From the NCBI RefSeq assembly GCF_025751515.1, contig NZ_JAOWLE010000005.1, positions 124,001-188,000 on the forward strand: a DNA stretch of 64,000 bases, read 5' to 3'. Every line of letters starts with the position of its first letter. Position 1 is the stretch's first letter. Under the pieces are notes generated by a model that saw only the letters and a program-made list of their open reading frames with translations, was not told where the DNA came from and made no database searches. Below are positions 1 through 7,681 of this stretch, piece by piece. This stretch comes from Actibacterium sp. XHP0104 (GTDB taxonomy: Bacteria > Pseudomonadota > Alphaproteobacteria > Rhodobacterales > Rhodobacteraceae). Made by a program: the position numbers and the translations under genes.

Positions 1-209
1 GTCGGGATGCAGGATGCATCGAACGCGGTGCAGTGGTCGTTATAAACCATGAAGATCACGTCGGGATTGTTCTGCCTGATCCATTCGCGCGATTTTTCGA
101 ACCCTTTGAACACCGGCTGCCAATAGGGCTGATCGGTGATGTGGGTATCCATCGCGACACCGATTGCGGGCACATGGCTGCACCCCACGCCTGCGGTTAT
201 CCGAGCCAT
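1..209 (-). CDS. ligB: Protocatechuate/gallate-type 4,5-dioxygenase beta subunit, copy 1 (partial, runs off left edge)
   Basis: N-terminal ~69 residues of a class III extradiol ring-cleavage dioxygenase catalytic subunit (LigB family), reading leftward off the window. The start MARITAGVGCSHVPAIG carries the iron-ligand His at residue 12, and the later MVYNDHCTAFD segment holds the second conserved His of the family. The enzyme opens protocatechuate (or gallate) between C4 and C5 using non-haem Fe(II). The ATG at 207-209 shares one base with the stop of the upstream ligA copy, so the two are translationally coupled. A second ligB lies at 6824-7672, and the two N-termini differ clearly, so this is not a recent duplication. 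Which aromatic acid each copy prefers cannot be read from the sequence. Confidence 0.88.
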   Translation of the reverse strand, partial: MARITAGVGCSHVPAIGVAMDTHITDQPYWQPVFKGFEKSREWIRQNNPDVIFMVYNDHCTAFDASCIP

Positions 210-607
210 CAGTCCTCTTCCCCCCATTCCGATTTATAGCGATTGCCCTCGATCGAGCGGCCACCGTTCAGCATCATCTCGCGATAGGCGTCGCGGCCCA
301 TGCCGGTCATGATCCCGGCCAGATCCTGAAAGTTGATGCCGTCATTCGCGGCCAGCTTGCTGGTGTAATAGATGTTCCCGCCCAGCTCGAGCATGCGGTT
401 CCATTCGCGGTTCAGCACCGCCTGACGCTGATCGGCTGTCATGGGAAAGCGGTCCAGATAGGCCTCTTCACCGGCGTTGAACAGATCGCGGTTCTTTTGC
501 AGGCGCAGGGATATGCAGAACTGGTTGAGGTGATAGCCCTCGCGCCCGCGATCCGCGTCGAAGACGAAGGTGCCGGGAATGTCCTCATAGTCTTTCTTCA
601 TGCCCAT
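209..607 (-). CDS. ligA: Protocatechuate 4,5-dioxygenase alpha subunit, copy 1
   Basis: 132-residue small subunit of a LigAB-type extradiol dioxygenase. It shows the family features DIPGTFVFD near the N-terminus, GYHLNQFC, and the GGNIYYTSKLA segment that helps build the active-site lid over the beta subunit. The start at 607 is supported by an AGGAGG ribosome-binding site about 7 bases upstream; a Met two codons in (601) is too far from it. It overlaps ligB copy 1 by one base and lies 15 bp downstream of the dehydrogenase gene, so the three form a leftward operon. The other ligA (6461-6823) is 120 residues and only moderately similar, suggesting two isozymes with different substrates or inducers. 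Confidence 0.88.
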   Translation of the reverse strand: MGMKKDYEDIPGTFVFDADRGREGYHLNQFCISLRLQKNRDLFNAGEEAYLDRFPMTADQRQAVLNREWNRMLELGGNIYYTSKLAANDGINFQDLAGIMTGMGRDAYREMMLNGGRSIEGNRYKSEWGEED

Positions 608-622
608 GGGGCGGTCCTCCTG

Positions 623-1531
623 TCAGGCTTTGCCGGCCTTGATCGCGGCCAGCATTGCATCGGTCAGCGCAGCCAGATCACCCGCGCCGATCGCGTCGGC
701 ATTCAGGCCCAGCGCACCGGTGTCACGCTGGCGCGTGGCGGTGGCCTCGGCCATGGTGGCGGCCAGGCCGAGGTCGCGCACTGTCTTGGCGACCTCGTCC
801 ATCTCGGCGGCGCGGCGGGTGCCATGGGTGATCGCGCGTTCGATCATGTAGGGCGCGCGCTCGGCCCAGTTGATGCCGGGAAACGTGTCGGCCAGCGAGG
901 CCAGCACCGCCTCTTCGACCCCGGCCTTGCGCGCGGCCAGCATGCATTCAACCGTCAGCGCCTCGATGCCCTTGACCATGATCGAGCGCACCATCTTGCG
1001 GGTCGAGGCCAGCCCGACCGCGTCGCCCGCGACCTGCGTGGCCATCGACAGGCCGTTCAACCGCGCGGCCAGTGCCGTGGCGTTGGCCCCCGACAGCAGG
1101 CAGGGCGTGCGATGCAGGCGCGGATGCACCGGCGCCATCACCGCCATGTCGAGGTATGTGCCTCCCGCGGCATTGATCAGCGCGGCATTGGCGCGTTTGG
1201 TCTCGGGCGCGCAGGAGTTGCAATCCAGCACGCTTACCCCCGCCAGATCCGCCAAGGCCAGCGCCCCCGCCGCCGCGCCCGCCTGATCAGCGGTCACCAG
1301 CGAAAATACCAGATCGCACCCGGCCAGATCGCCCGCGCGCTCATGCGCCCGCACCCCCTGCGCCGCCATCCGGTCCAGCATGGCCGGGCGGGTGGCGGGG
1401 TGGTCGGTCTTGATGTCATAGGCGCAGATCGACAGGCCGGGGTTGTCACCCATCAGGCCACGGGCAAAGGCCAACCCGGCCTCGCCAAAGCCCAGAAAAC
1501 CGATGGTCTGCGTTTTTGCATCGCCCGGCAT
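623..1531 (-). CDS. NAD(P)-binding dehydrogenase, 6-phosphogluconate/3-hydroxyisobutyrate type with DUF1932-like C-terminus
   Basis: 302-residue oxidoreductase. The N-terminus carries a Rossmann glycine motif (GFLGFGEAG) about ten residues from the start, and the C-terminal helical half (from about residue 190, with CMLAARKAG) resembles the DUF1932 domain of beta-hydroxyacid-dehydrogenase-like proteins. The ATG at 1531 puts the Rossmann motif at the usual distance; a TTG at 1594 would add 21 unlikely residues. It is first in the leftward operon with ligA and ligB copy 1. Because no Gfo/Idh/MocA-type LigC is visible, it is a candidate for an oxidation in the ring-cleavage pathway, for example of 4-carboxy-2-hydroxymuconate semialdehyde to pyrone dicarboxylate. 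That is inference from position; the family has other substrates. Confidence 0.7.
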   Translation of the reverse strand: MPGDAKTQTIGFLGFGEAGLAFARGLMGDNPGLSICAYDIKTDHPATRPAMLDRMAAQGVRAHERAGDLAGCDLVFSLVTADQAGAAAGALALADLAGVSVLDCNSCAPETKRANAALINAAGGTYLDMAVMAPVHPRLHRTPCLLSGANATALAARLNGLSMATQVAGDAVGLASTRKMVRSIMVKGIEALTVECMLAARKAGVEEAVLASLADTFPGINWAERAPYMIERAITHGTRRAAEMDEVAKTVRDLGLAATMAEATATRQRDTGALGLNADAIGAGDLAALTDAMLAAIKAGKA

Positions 1532-1650
1532 GAATGGCTGCGCCCCTGTTGCTGCTTGTCCAATACCTAGCACCGCCACCGCCACCGCGCCCAATTGAAA
1601 AGGCCATGGGGGTATTGAAAAATACTATACCCCCTGCCCGACACCCAAGA

Positions 1651-2871
1651 TCACCCGGCCCGTTCGCGGGCGTATCGGCGCAGGAATTCAATGAATCGCG
1701 CCTGCGCCCCGGTCGGGCGCCAGTTGCTGCGATAGGTCAGGCCGATGCTGCGCTGACTGCCCTCTAGCCGCAGCGGCAGCACTCCGATATGGCCGGCGCG
1801 CGCATCGACGCTGATCTGGTGGCGCGAGGCGATCGAGACATAATCGCCCTCGGCCAGCAGCCCGCGCAGAAACACCAGCGACGACGACACCACCCGAACC
1901 GGGGTTTGCGCGCGTTCGTGGATCCGCAGCGTGTCATACAGATATTGCCCGGCGGGAGTTTCGCGGGGCGGCGCGATCCAGGGATAGGCCAGCGCGTCGT
2001 CCAGCGTTGGGTTGGGGTGGTAAAACAGCGGATGACCGGGCCGCGCGACGATCGACAGGTCGTCATCGAACAAAGGCTCTTGGGTCACGTCGTCAGCGGG
2101 CGCGGGGTTGCGCATGGCACCGATCAGACAATCGAGGTCGCCCTCGCGCAGGCTGCGCAGCAGTTCGCCATAGCGGCCCTCGACCACGCGGATCTGCACG
2201 CTGGGATCGGCCTGCACCATGGCATTCACGGCGCCCGGCACGATCAGCGTGCGCGCCAGCGGCATCGAGCCCAGAACGAAACTTGACTGCCCCTGCCCCA
2301 GTTCGACGCCGATTTCCTCGACGCCCTGGCGCAGCTCGGCCTGGGCCAGCTTGGCGCCCAGAACAAAGGCCTGGGCGGCGGCGGTCAGTTCGACGCCGAC
2401 CACCGTGGCAGTGAAAAAGGGCACGCCGGCGATGACCTCAAGCCCGCGCGCGGTGCGGTGGATCGTGGGCTGCGACAGGCCCAGCGTGCGGGCGGCGACG
2501 GCAAAGCTGCCGGTATTGGCGATGGCGATCAGCGCCCGCAATTGCGCCGCCGTGACCAGTTGGTCGAACGGGTTGCGGGCGCGCGCGCCCTCGCCACCGC
2601 CCATCCGCACCGAGGCCCGCGCGGCCCGATGCAGATGTGTCAGGGCCGCCTCGGCCCGCGCAGCGAACAGTTCGCCGCTGGGCGTGGGCGACAAATGGCG
2701 GCTGCGCCGGATCAACAGGGGCGTGCCCAGGTCCTGTTCCAGCCGGGCGATGGCCTGGGTGGCGGCAGGTTGCGACACGTGACAGGCCAGCGCCGCAGCC
2801 GAGACCGAGCCGCTGCGCAGGGTTTCGATGAACACCCGCATATGTCTGATGTTTGGAAAGCCTGACAGCAT
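1651..2871 (-). CDS. LysR-type transcriptional regulator with two tandem N-terminal HTH domains
   Basis: 406 residues, about 100 longer than a normal LysR protein. A first LysR winged-helix domain occupies residues ~8-66 (MRVFIETLRSGSVSAAALA, HVSQPAATQAIARLE, ending SPTPSGELF). A second one follows at ~106-164 (LRALIAIANTGSFAVAART, LGLSQPTIHRTARGLE, ending LTAAAQAFV). The periplasmic-binding-like effector domain spans ~195-400. The two HTH copies differ in sequence but keep the same spacing, so this is an old in-frame domain duplication, not a frameshift artefact. The gene lies between the leftward ligA-ligB set and the rightward galB operon and diverges from galB across 115 bp, so it very probably controls aromatic catabolism, perhaps sensing a ring-cleavage intermediate. 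Confidence 0.88.
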   Translation of the reverse strand: MLSGFPNIRHMRVFIETLRSGSVSAAALACHVSQPAATQAIARLEQDLGTPLLIRRSRHLSPTPSGELFAARAEAALTHLHRAARASVRMGGGEGARARNPFDQLVTAAQLRALIAIANTGSFAVAARTLGLSQPTIHRTARGLEVIAGVPFFTATVVGVELTAAAQAFVLGAKLAQAELRQGVEEIGVELGQGQSSFVLGSMPLARTLIVPGAVNAMVQADPSVQIRVVEGRYGELLRSLREGDLDCLIGAMRNPAPADDVTQEPLFDDDLSIVARPGHPLFYHPNPTLDDALAYPWIAPPRETPAGQYLYDTLRIHERAQTPVRVVSSSLVFLRGLLAEGDYVSIASRHQISVDARAGHIGVLPLRLEGSQRSIGLTYRSNWRPTGAQARFIEFLRRYARERAG

Positions 2872-2986
2872 CCCATTCCGCCGAGGGTATAGCCTAAACT
2901 TATTCTAGAAGCTTCATTCGAAATAGGCAATCGCCGCAGCTTGCGGCATGGTCTGGTCAAGACCGGCCCAGATCAAGGAGACCCCC
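2872..2986. promoter_or_regulatory. Divergent lysR-galB regulatory region
   Basis: 115-bp gap between the divergent LysR gene and galB, by far the most AT-rich stretch nearby. It holds a TTCTAGAA palindrome and several T-N11-A-type arrangements around 2890-2930, as expected for a LysR site. A CCTA/TAGG pair brackets the region, but no perfect long inverted repeat is present. The galB ribosome-binding site AAGGAG is at 2975-2980. The exact operator and -10/-35 boxes cannot be fixed by eye. Confidence 0.5.
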
Positions 2987-3724
2987 ATGTCCGACAGGAA
3001 AACCGCCCTCGTCATCAGCGCCCATTCGGCCGACTTTGTCTGGCGGGCCGGGGGGGCCATCGCGCTGCATCAGGCGCGGGGCTATGACGTGACCGTCGTC
3101 TGCCTGTCTTACGGCGAACGCGGCGAAAGCGCCAAGCTGTGGAAACAGGACGGCATGACGCTGGAGCGGGTCAAGGCCGCGCGCCGCGACGAGGCCGAGA
3201 ACGCCGCCGCCGCGCTGGGGGTCAGTGACATCCGGTTTCTTGACCGGGGCGACTATCCGCTGGATCTGGGCCGCGAGACCCTGGAGCAGATGGTGGACAT
3301 CATCCGCGAGGTGCAGCCGAAGTTCATGTTCTCGCATTCGAAATGGGACCCCTACAATACCGACCACATGCGCACGACCGATTTCGCGCTTGAGGCGCGG
3401 ATGGTGGCGCAGGCCTGGGGGCACAACCCGGGACAAAAGGTTCTGGGCGCGCCGCAGCTGTACCTGTTCGAGCCGCACCAGACCGAGCAGATGGGATGGA
3501 AGCCGAACGTGTTTCTCGACATCACGCCGGTGTGGGACAAGAAATGGGCCGCGATCCAGTGCATGCAGGGCCAGGAACACCTGTGGCATTTCTACGAAAA
3601 CGTGGCTGAAAACCGCGGCAACCATTTCCGCCGCAACTCGGGCGGCATGTCGGGCGGGCGCGATTGCCGCTATGCTGAAGGGTTCGAGGCCGTCTTCCCC
3701 CGCACCGTGGACGAGTTGGACTGA
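2987..3724 (+). CDS. galB: 4-oxalomesaconate hydratase, PIG-L/GalB type
   Basis: 245-residue PIG-L (LmbE-like) metalloprotein. The N-terminal [16 protein letters not shown] matches the PIG-L zinc-binding pattern (AHxxD variant), and [15 protein letters not shown] supplies the downstream metal-binding histidines. Overall it resembles GalB of the Pseudomonas putida gallate pathway, which hydrates 4-oxalomesaconate to 4-carboxy-4-hydroxy-2-oxoadipate. The ATG at 2987 has a perfect AAGGAG six bases upstream. It is first in the rightward galB-ligK-ligU-ligI-ligA-ligB operon and overlaps ligK by one base. This is the Pseudomonas-type hydratase, not the unrelated amidohydrolase LigJ of sphingomonads, although other genes here are lig-like. 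Confidence 0.82.
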   Translation: MSDRKTALVISAHSADFVWRAGGAIALHQARGYDVTVVCLSYGERGESAKLWKQDGMTLERVKAARRDEAENAAAALGVSDIRFLDRGDYPLDLGRETLEQMVDIIREVQPKFMFSHSKWDPYNTDHMRTTDFALEARMVAQAWGHNPGQKVLGAPQLYLFEPHQTEQMGWKPNVFLDITPVWDKKWAAIQCMQGQEHLWHFYENVAENRGNHFRRNSGGMSGGRDCRYAEGFEAVFPRTVDELD

Positions 3725-4416
3725 TGAGCTATCAACCGGGAACAACGGGCGTCGTCGTCCAGAATATCGAGCGCGTCGACCAGGCGATTATCGACGGGCT
3801 GGCCGCCTGTGGCGTGGCCACGGTGCACGAGGCGCAGGGCCGCAGGGGTTTGCTGGCCGCCTATATGCGGCCGATCTATCCGGGCGCGCGGATTGCCGGC
3901 TCGGCCGTGACGATCCTGGCGCCGCCGGCCGACAACTGGATGCTGCATGTCGCGATCGAGCAGGTGCAGCCGGGCGATATTCTGCTGCTGGGCACGATCA
4001 CCCCGTCGGATGCGGGCTATTTCGGCGACCTGCTGGCAACCTCGGCCATGGCGCGGGGGTGTCGGGGGCTGATCATCGACGGCGGCGTGCGCGATGTGCG
4101 CGACCTGACGCTGATGGGCTTTCCGGTGTGGTCAAAGGCCGTGCATGCGCAGGGGACGATCAAGGCAACGCTGGGGTCGGTGAGCGTGCCGGTGGTCTGT
4201 GCCGATGCGCTGGTCAACCCGGGCGATGTCGTGGTGGCCGATGACGACGGCGTCTGCGTTGTGCGGCGTGAAGAGGCGGCGGAGGTTCTGGAAAAGGCCC
4301 GCGCCCGCGAGGCGAACGAAGAGGCCAAGCGCGCCCGGTTCGAGGCCGGTGAGCTGGGGCTGGATATGTACCAGATGCGTGACGAGCTGGCTGCGATGGG
4401 GTTGAAATACGTCTGA
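3724..4416 (+). CDS. ligK: 4-carboxy-4-hydroxy-2-oxoadipate aldolase / oxaloacetate decarboxylase
   Basis: 230-residue RraA-like aldolase. The segment [22 protein letters not shown] followed by [16 protein letters not shown] carries the conserved Arg and Asp of class II HMG/CHA aldolases, which coordinate Mg2+ and the pyruvyl enolate. [13 protein letters not shown] near residue 180 is also typical. It cleaves 4-carboxy-4-hydroxy-2-oxoadipate into pyruvate and oxaloacetate, the last step of the 4,5-cleavage pathway. Its ATG overlaps the galB TGA by one base. A repeat-containing 87-bp gap separates it from ligU, the only sizeable break in the operon, so expression could be adjusted there. Confidence 0.87.
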   Translation: MSYQPGTTGVVVQNIERVDQAIIDGLAACGVATVHEAQGRRGLLAAYMRPIYPGARIAGSAVTILAPPADNWMLHVAIEQVQPGDILLLGTITPSDAGYFGDLLATSAMARGCRGLIIDGGVRDVRDLTLMGFPVWSKAVHAQGTIKATLGSVSVPVVCADALVNPGDVVVADDDGVCVVRREEAAEVLEKARAREANEEAKRARFEAGELGLDMYQMRDELAAMGLKYV

Positions 4417-4444
4417 GCGGCCCGCGGGTGGCGGGTTCGGGAAT

Positions 4445-4490
4445 GGGGGCGCTGCCCCCACACCCCCGGGATATTTGTACAAAGAAGAAA
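4445..4490 (+). repeat. Intergenic repeat, copy A (ligK-ligU)
   Basis: A GGGGGC/GCCCCC hairpin is followed by ACCCCCGGGATATTTG, six bases, then AAGAAGAAA. The core GATATTT-N6-AAGAAGAAA recurs at 42824-42888, 53866-53933 and, inverted, at 54031-54068. It lies inside an operon and has no T tract after the hairpin, so it is not an ordinary terminator. Confidence 0.75.
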
Positions 4491-4503
4491 TGGGAAAGCG
4501 GCC

Positions 4504-5559
4504 ATGTCTGACGGTGTGCGGTGCATGTGGATGCGGGGGGGAACCTCGAAGGGCGGGTATTTTCTGGCCGGGGATCTGCCGGGCGACGTGGCGGCGCGCG
4601 ATGCGTTTTTGTTGCGTGCGATGGGGTCGCCGGATCTGCGTCAGATTGATGGGATGGGCGGGGGTGATCCGCTGACCTCGAAGGTAGCGGTGGTGCGCAA
4701 ATCGGCGCGCGAGGGGGTGGATGTGGATTACCTGTTCTTGCAGGTTTTCGTGGACCGGCCCCTTGTGACGGACGCGCAGAATTGCGGGAATATTCTGGCG
4801 GGTGTGGGCCCTTTTGCCATTGAGCGCGGGCTGGTTGCGCCCCGGGGGGATGTGACGCCGGTGGTGATTTACATGGAGAACACCGGGCAGGTCGCCGAGG
4901 CGCGGGTGGCGACGCCGGGGGGCGTGGTCAGCTATGTGGGCAACGCACGCATCGACGGTGTGCCGGGCAGCGCGGCGCCGGTGCCGATTGAGTTCAGGGA
5001 CACGGCCGGGTCGTCTTGTGGGGCGTTGCTGCCCACCGGCAATGTGGTGGATGTGGTCGAGGGCATCGAGGTGACGATGATCGACAACGGCATGCCCTGT
5101 GTGGTGATGCGGGCCGCTGACGTGGGGATTTCGGGCGGGGAAAGTCCTGAAGAGCTGGAGGCGATAGCCGATTTGCGCGCGCGGCTGGAGGCGATCAGGC
5201 TGGCCTGTGGCCCGCTGATGAACCTGGGTGATGTGCGCGAGAAATCAGTGCCCAAGATGGTGATGGTCAGCGCGCCGCGTGCGGGTGGCGCGATTTCGAC
5301 CCGCACGTTCATTCCGCATCGCTGTCACAAGACGATCGGGGTTCTGGGTGCGGTCAGCGTGGCGACGGCCTGTTTGCTGAAAGGGTCGGCCGCCTATGAT
5401 CTGGCCGTGCGCGGCAAGGGCGCCGAGCGGGCCCTGCCGATCGAGCACCCGACGGGCGAGATGACCGTGGTGGCGGGCTTGGATGAGGTGGGCGTGGTGC
5501 GCTCGGCCGCGATCTTGCGCACGGCGCGCAAGCTGATGGACGGAGAGGTATTCGCATGA
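4504..5559 (+). CDS. ligU: 4-oxalomesaconate tautomerase, PrpF family (LigU/GalD)
   Basis: 351-residue member of the PrpF/diaminopimelate-epimerase fold. The N-terminal WMRGGTSKGGYF and central SSCGALLPTGN match the conserved motifs of the family. In aromatic clusters these enzymes isomerise 4-oxalomesaconate between keto/enol or double-bond isomers so that the hydratase (here GalB) can act. The ATG at 4504 follows a GGGAAAG ribosome-binding site and the tail of repeat copy A. It overlaps ligI by four bases (ATGA). A bare PrpF (2-methylaconitate isomerase) assignment is less likely because all neighbours belong to protocatechuate/gallate breakdown. Confidence 0.85.
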   Translation: MSDGVRCMWMRGGTSKGGYFLAGDLPGDVAARDAFLLRAMGSPDLRQIDGMGGGDPLTSKVAVVRKSAREGVDVDYLFLQVFVDRPLVTDAQNCGNILAGVGPFAIERGLVAPRGDVTPVVIYMENTGQVAEARVATPGGVVSYVGNARIDGVPGSAAPVPIEFRDTAGSSCGALLPTGNVVDVVEGIEVTMIDNGMPCVVMRAADVGISGGESPEELEAIADLRARLEAIRLACGPLMNLGDVREKSVPKMVMVSAPRAGGAISTRTFIPHRCHKTIGVLGAVSVATACLLKGSAAYDLAVRGKGAERALPIEHPTGEMTVVAGLDEVGVVRSAAILRTARKLMDGEVFA

Positions 5560-6443
5560 CTGACGCACAAAAGATGGATGCGGATTGGCTGGTCTTTCAT
5601 CCCAACCCGAAGACGCCCGATTTCAAGCTGCCTGCGGGCGCGGTTGATGCGCATTGCCATGTCTTTGGCCCCAGCCCGGAATTTCCCTTTGCGCCCGAGC
5701 GCAAATACACCCCCTGCAACGCCGGCAAGGATCAGCTCTTTGCCCTGCGGGATCACCTTGGGTTTTCGCGCAACGTGATCGTGCAGGCCACCTGTCACGG
5801 CAAGGACAACCGAGCCATGGTCGATGCCTGCCGCGCGGCGGGTGATCTGGCGCGCGGGATTGCCTCGGTCGGGGCGGACATCACCCGCGATGAGATTGCC
5901 GAGATGCACGCGGCCGGGGTGCGCGGCGTGCGGTTCAACTTTGTCAAACGGCTGGTCGATGCCACGCCCAAAGAGGTGTTCCTGTCGATTGCCGACAAGA
6001 TCAGCGAATTCGGCTGGCATATCGTCGTCTATTTCGAGGCGCAGGACCTGGAAGAGCTGATCCCCTTTCTACGGCAGCTGCCGACCATCATCGTGGTCGA
6101 TCACATGGGCCGCCCCGATGTGGCCAAGGGCGTTGATCACCCCGATTTTCAACGGTTCATCACCTTGATGGCCGACAACGACACTATCTGGACCAAGGTC
6201 ACCTGCCCCGAGCGCCTGTCGCTGCAAGGCCCGCCTTACGACGATGTGGTGCCGTTTTGCCAAGCTATCGTCGAGCGCTTTCCCGATCGGGTGCTTTGGG
6301 GCACCGACTGGCCGCATCCGAACATGAAATCCCACATGCCCGATGACGGCGCGCTGGTCGATTTCATACCGAAAATCGCGCGAACGCCCGAGCAGCAGCA
6401 AAAGCTGCTCGTGGACAACCCAATGCGCCTTTACTGGGCGTGA
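5556..6443 (+). CDS. ligI: 2-pyrone-4,6-dicarboxylate lactonase
   Basis: 295-residue amidohydrolase-superfamily enzyme. VDAHCHVFGP supplies the HxH pair, followed by FPFAPERKYTPCNA, which is characteristic of LigI. VDHMGRPD lies mid-protein, and the C-terminal LWGTDWPHPN carries the catalytic Asp. LigI hydrolyses the lactone 2-pyrone-4,6-dicarboxylate to 4-oxalomesaconate and needs no metal, unlike most of its superfamily. Translationally coupled to ligU by an ATGA overlap. Its presence implies that pyrone dicarboxylate is formed, either by dehydrogenation of the protocatechuate cleavage product or spontaneously from the gallate product. Confidence 0.9.
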   Translation: MTDAQKMDADWLVFHPNPKTPDFKLPAGAVDAHCHVFGPSPEFPFAPERKYTPCNAGKDQLFALRDHLGFSRNVIVQATCHGKDNRAMVDACRAAGDLARGIASVGADITRDEIAEMHAAGVRGVRFNFVKRLVDATPKEVFLSIADKISEFGWHIVVYFEAQDLEELIPFLRQLPTIIVVDHMGRPDVAKGVDHPDFQRFITLMADNDTIWTKVTCPERLSLQGPPYDDVVPFCQAIVERFPDRVLWGTDWPHPNMKSHMPDDGALVDFIPKIARTPEQQQKLLVDNPMRLYWA

Positions 6444-6460
6444 CAACAGGAGGAACGGCC

Positions 6461-6823
6461 ATGGAACTAGCTGAGTTCGACCATCACGCCGACATCCCCG
6501 GCACCACGATCTTTGACGGCAGGATGGCCATGAAGGGCTATGCCCTGAACAAGATGTGCTATTCGTTCAACGCCGCCGAGGCGCGCGCCGAATATCTGCG
6601 CGACCCCGAGGCCTATTTCGACAAGTTCGGCCTGAACGACGAACAGAAGGCGGCCTGTCGCGCCAAGAACGTTCTGGCGATGATCGCGGCCGGGGGCAAC
6701 ATCTATTACCTGGCCAAGTTCGCCGGGATCTACAAGCTGTCGGTTCAGGATGTGGGGGCCCAGCAGACGGGCGTGACCACCGAGGAATTCAAACAGAAAC
6801 TCTTGGACGCGGGGAAGAAATAG
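6461..6823 (+). CDS. ligA: Protocatechuate 4,5-dioxygenase alpha subunit, copy 2
   Basis: 120-residue small subunit. DIPGTTIFDGRMAMKGYALNK and GGNIYYLAKFAGIYK match the LigA family; it is about 20 residues shorter than classical LigA. The ATG at 6461 is chosen because a near-perfect AGGAGGA lies seven bases upstream; a GTG at 6440 would overlap ligI without benefit. It is followed directly by ligB copy 2 (stop TAG and ATG abut), so alpha and beta are made together. It ends an operon that supplies every downstream enzyme, making this set the likelier housekeeping dioxygenase of the cluster. Confidence 0.88.
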   Translation: MELAEFDHHADIPGTTIFDGRMAMKGYALNKMCYSFNAAEARAEYLRDPEAYFDKFGLNDEQKAACRAKNVLAMIAAGGNIYYLAKFAGIYKLSVQDVGAQQTGVTTEEFKQKLLDAGKK

Positions 6824-7672
6824 ATGGCCAGGATCATCGGAGGCATCACCACCTCGCATATTCCCGCCGTGGGCAACGCGATCGCCCAAGGTCTGTTCGA
6901 AGACCCCTATTGGAAGCCGTTTTTTGACGGCTATCCGCCGGTGCATGAGTGGCTGGCCAAGAACAAGCCCGACGTTGTGATCAACATCTACAATGATCAC
7001 GGGCTGGGGTTCTTTCTCGACAAGATGCCGACCTTTGCCATCGGCGCCGCGCATGAATACCGCAACGAGGACGAGGGCTGGGGCATTCCGCAGCTGCCGC
7101 CCTTTCCCGGCGCGCCCGAGCTAAGCTGGCACATCATCGAGGGCATGGTCGCGGACGAATTCGATATCACCTCGTGCCAGGAACTGGCGGTCGATCACGG
7201 CTTTACCGTGCCGATGCAGCTGTTCTGGCCGGGGCTGACCGACAACCCCGACATGCCGCCGGCGATTCCGATTTCGGCCAACACGGTGCAGCACCCGATT
7301 CCGACGCTGAACCGGGCGCTAGCCTTTGGGCGCTCGCTGCGCCGGGCGGTTCTATCCTACCCCAAAGATCTCAAGGTGGTGGTGCTGGGCACCGGCGGGC
7401 TGTCGCATCAGCTGGACGGCGAGCGCGCCGGGTTCATCAACCGTGAATTCGACGAATACTGCATGGACAAGATCGTCACAGACCCCGATGCGCTGACCAA
7501 GATCTCGCGTATGGAGCTGGTGGAAAAGGCAGGCGCGCAGGGCACCGAATTCCTGATGTGGATGATGATGCGCGGGGCGTTGGGCGACAAGGTGAACCTG
7601 CTGCACAGCAACTATCACATCCCGATCTCGAACACGGGCGCGGGCACGATGCTGTTGGAATGTGTCGACTGA
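6824..7672 (+). CDS. ligB: Protocatechuate/gallate-type 4,5-dioxygenase beta subunit, copy 2
   Basis: 282-residue catalytic subunit, slightly shorter than the ~300 of Sphingobium LigB. The iron ligands are recognisable: His12 in TTSHIPAVG, the His of IYNDHGLGF near residue 61, and the Glu in GTEFLMWMMMRGAL near residue 242. VDHGFTVP carries the catalytic acid/base His, and GTGGLSHQLDGERAG is a family signature. It performs oxygen-dependent 4,5 ring opening. It is last in the operon, and nine bases separate its stop from the convergent acetyltransferase gene. Confidence 0.9.
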   Translation: MARIIGGITTSHIPAVGNAIAQGLFEDPYWKPFFDGYPPVHEWLAKNKPDVVINIYNDHGLGFFLDKMPTFAIGAAHEYRNEDEGWGIPQLPPFPGAPELSWHIIEGMVADEFDITSCQELAVDHGFTVPMQLFWPGLTDNPDMPPAIPISANTVQHPIPTLNRALAFGRSLRRAVLSYPKDLKVVVLGTGGLSHQLDGERAGFINREFDEYCMDKIVTDPDALTKISRMELVEKAGAQGTEFLMWMMMRGALGDKVNLLHSNYHIPISNTGAGTMLLECVD

Positions 7673-7681
7673 GCTGAGAGC

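Noticed and set aside
164-1570. Long open frame on the + strand opposite ligA and the dehydrogenase gene
   Set aside because: Its translation is low-complexity (His/Gln/Arg/Gly-rich) without family motifs, and it lies wholly antisense to recognisable proteins; a GC-rich shadow.
1532-1594. TTG start at 1594 for the dehydrogenase
   Set aside because: It would add 21 residues before the Rossmann motif; the ATG at 1531 gives the normal spacing.
4445-4459. GGGGGC/GCCCCC hairpin as a terminator after ligK
   Set aside because: No T run follows and the operon continues with ligU; treated as part of the repeat.
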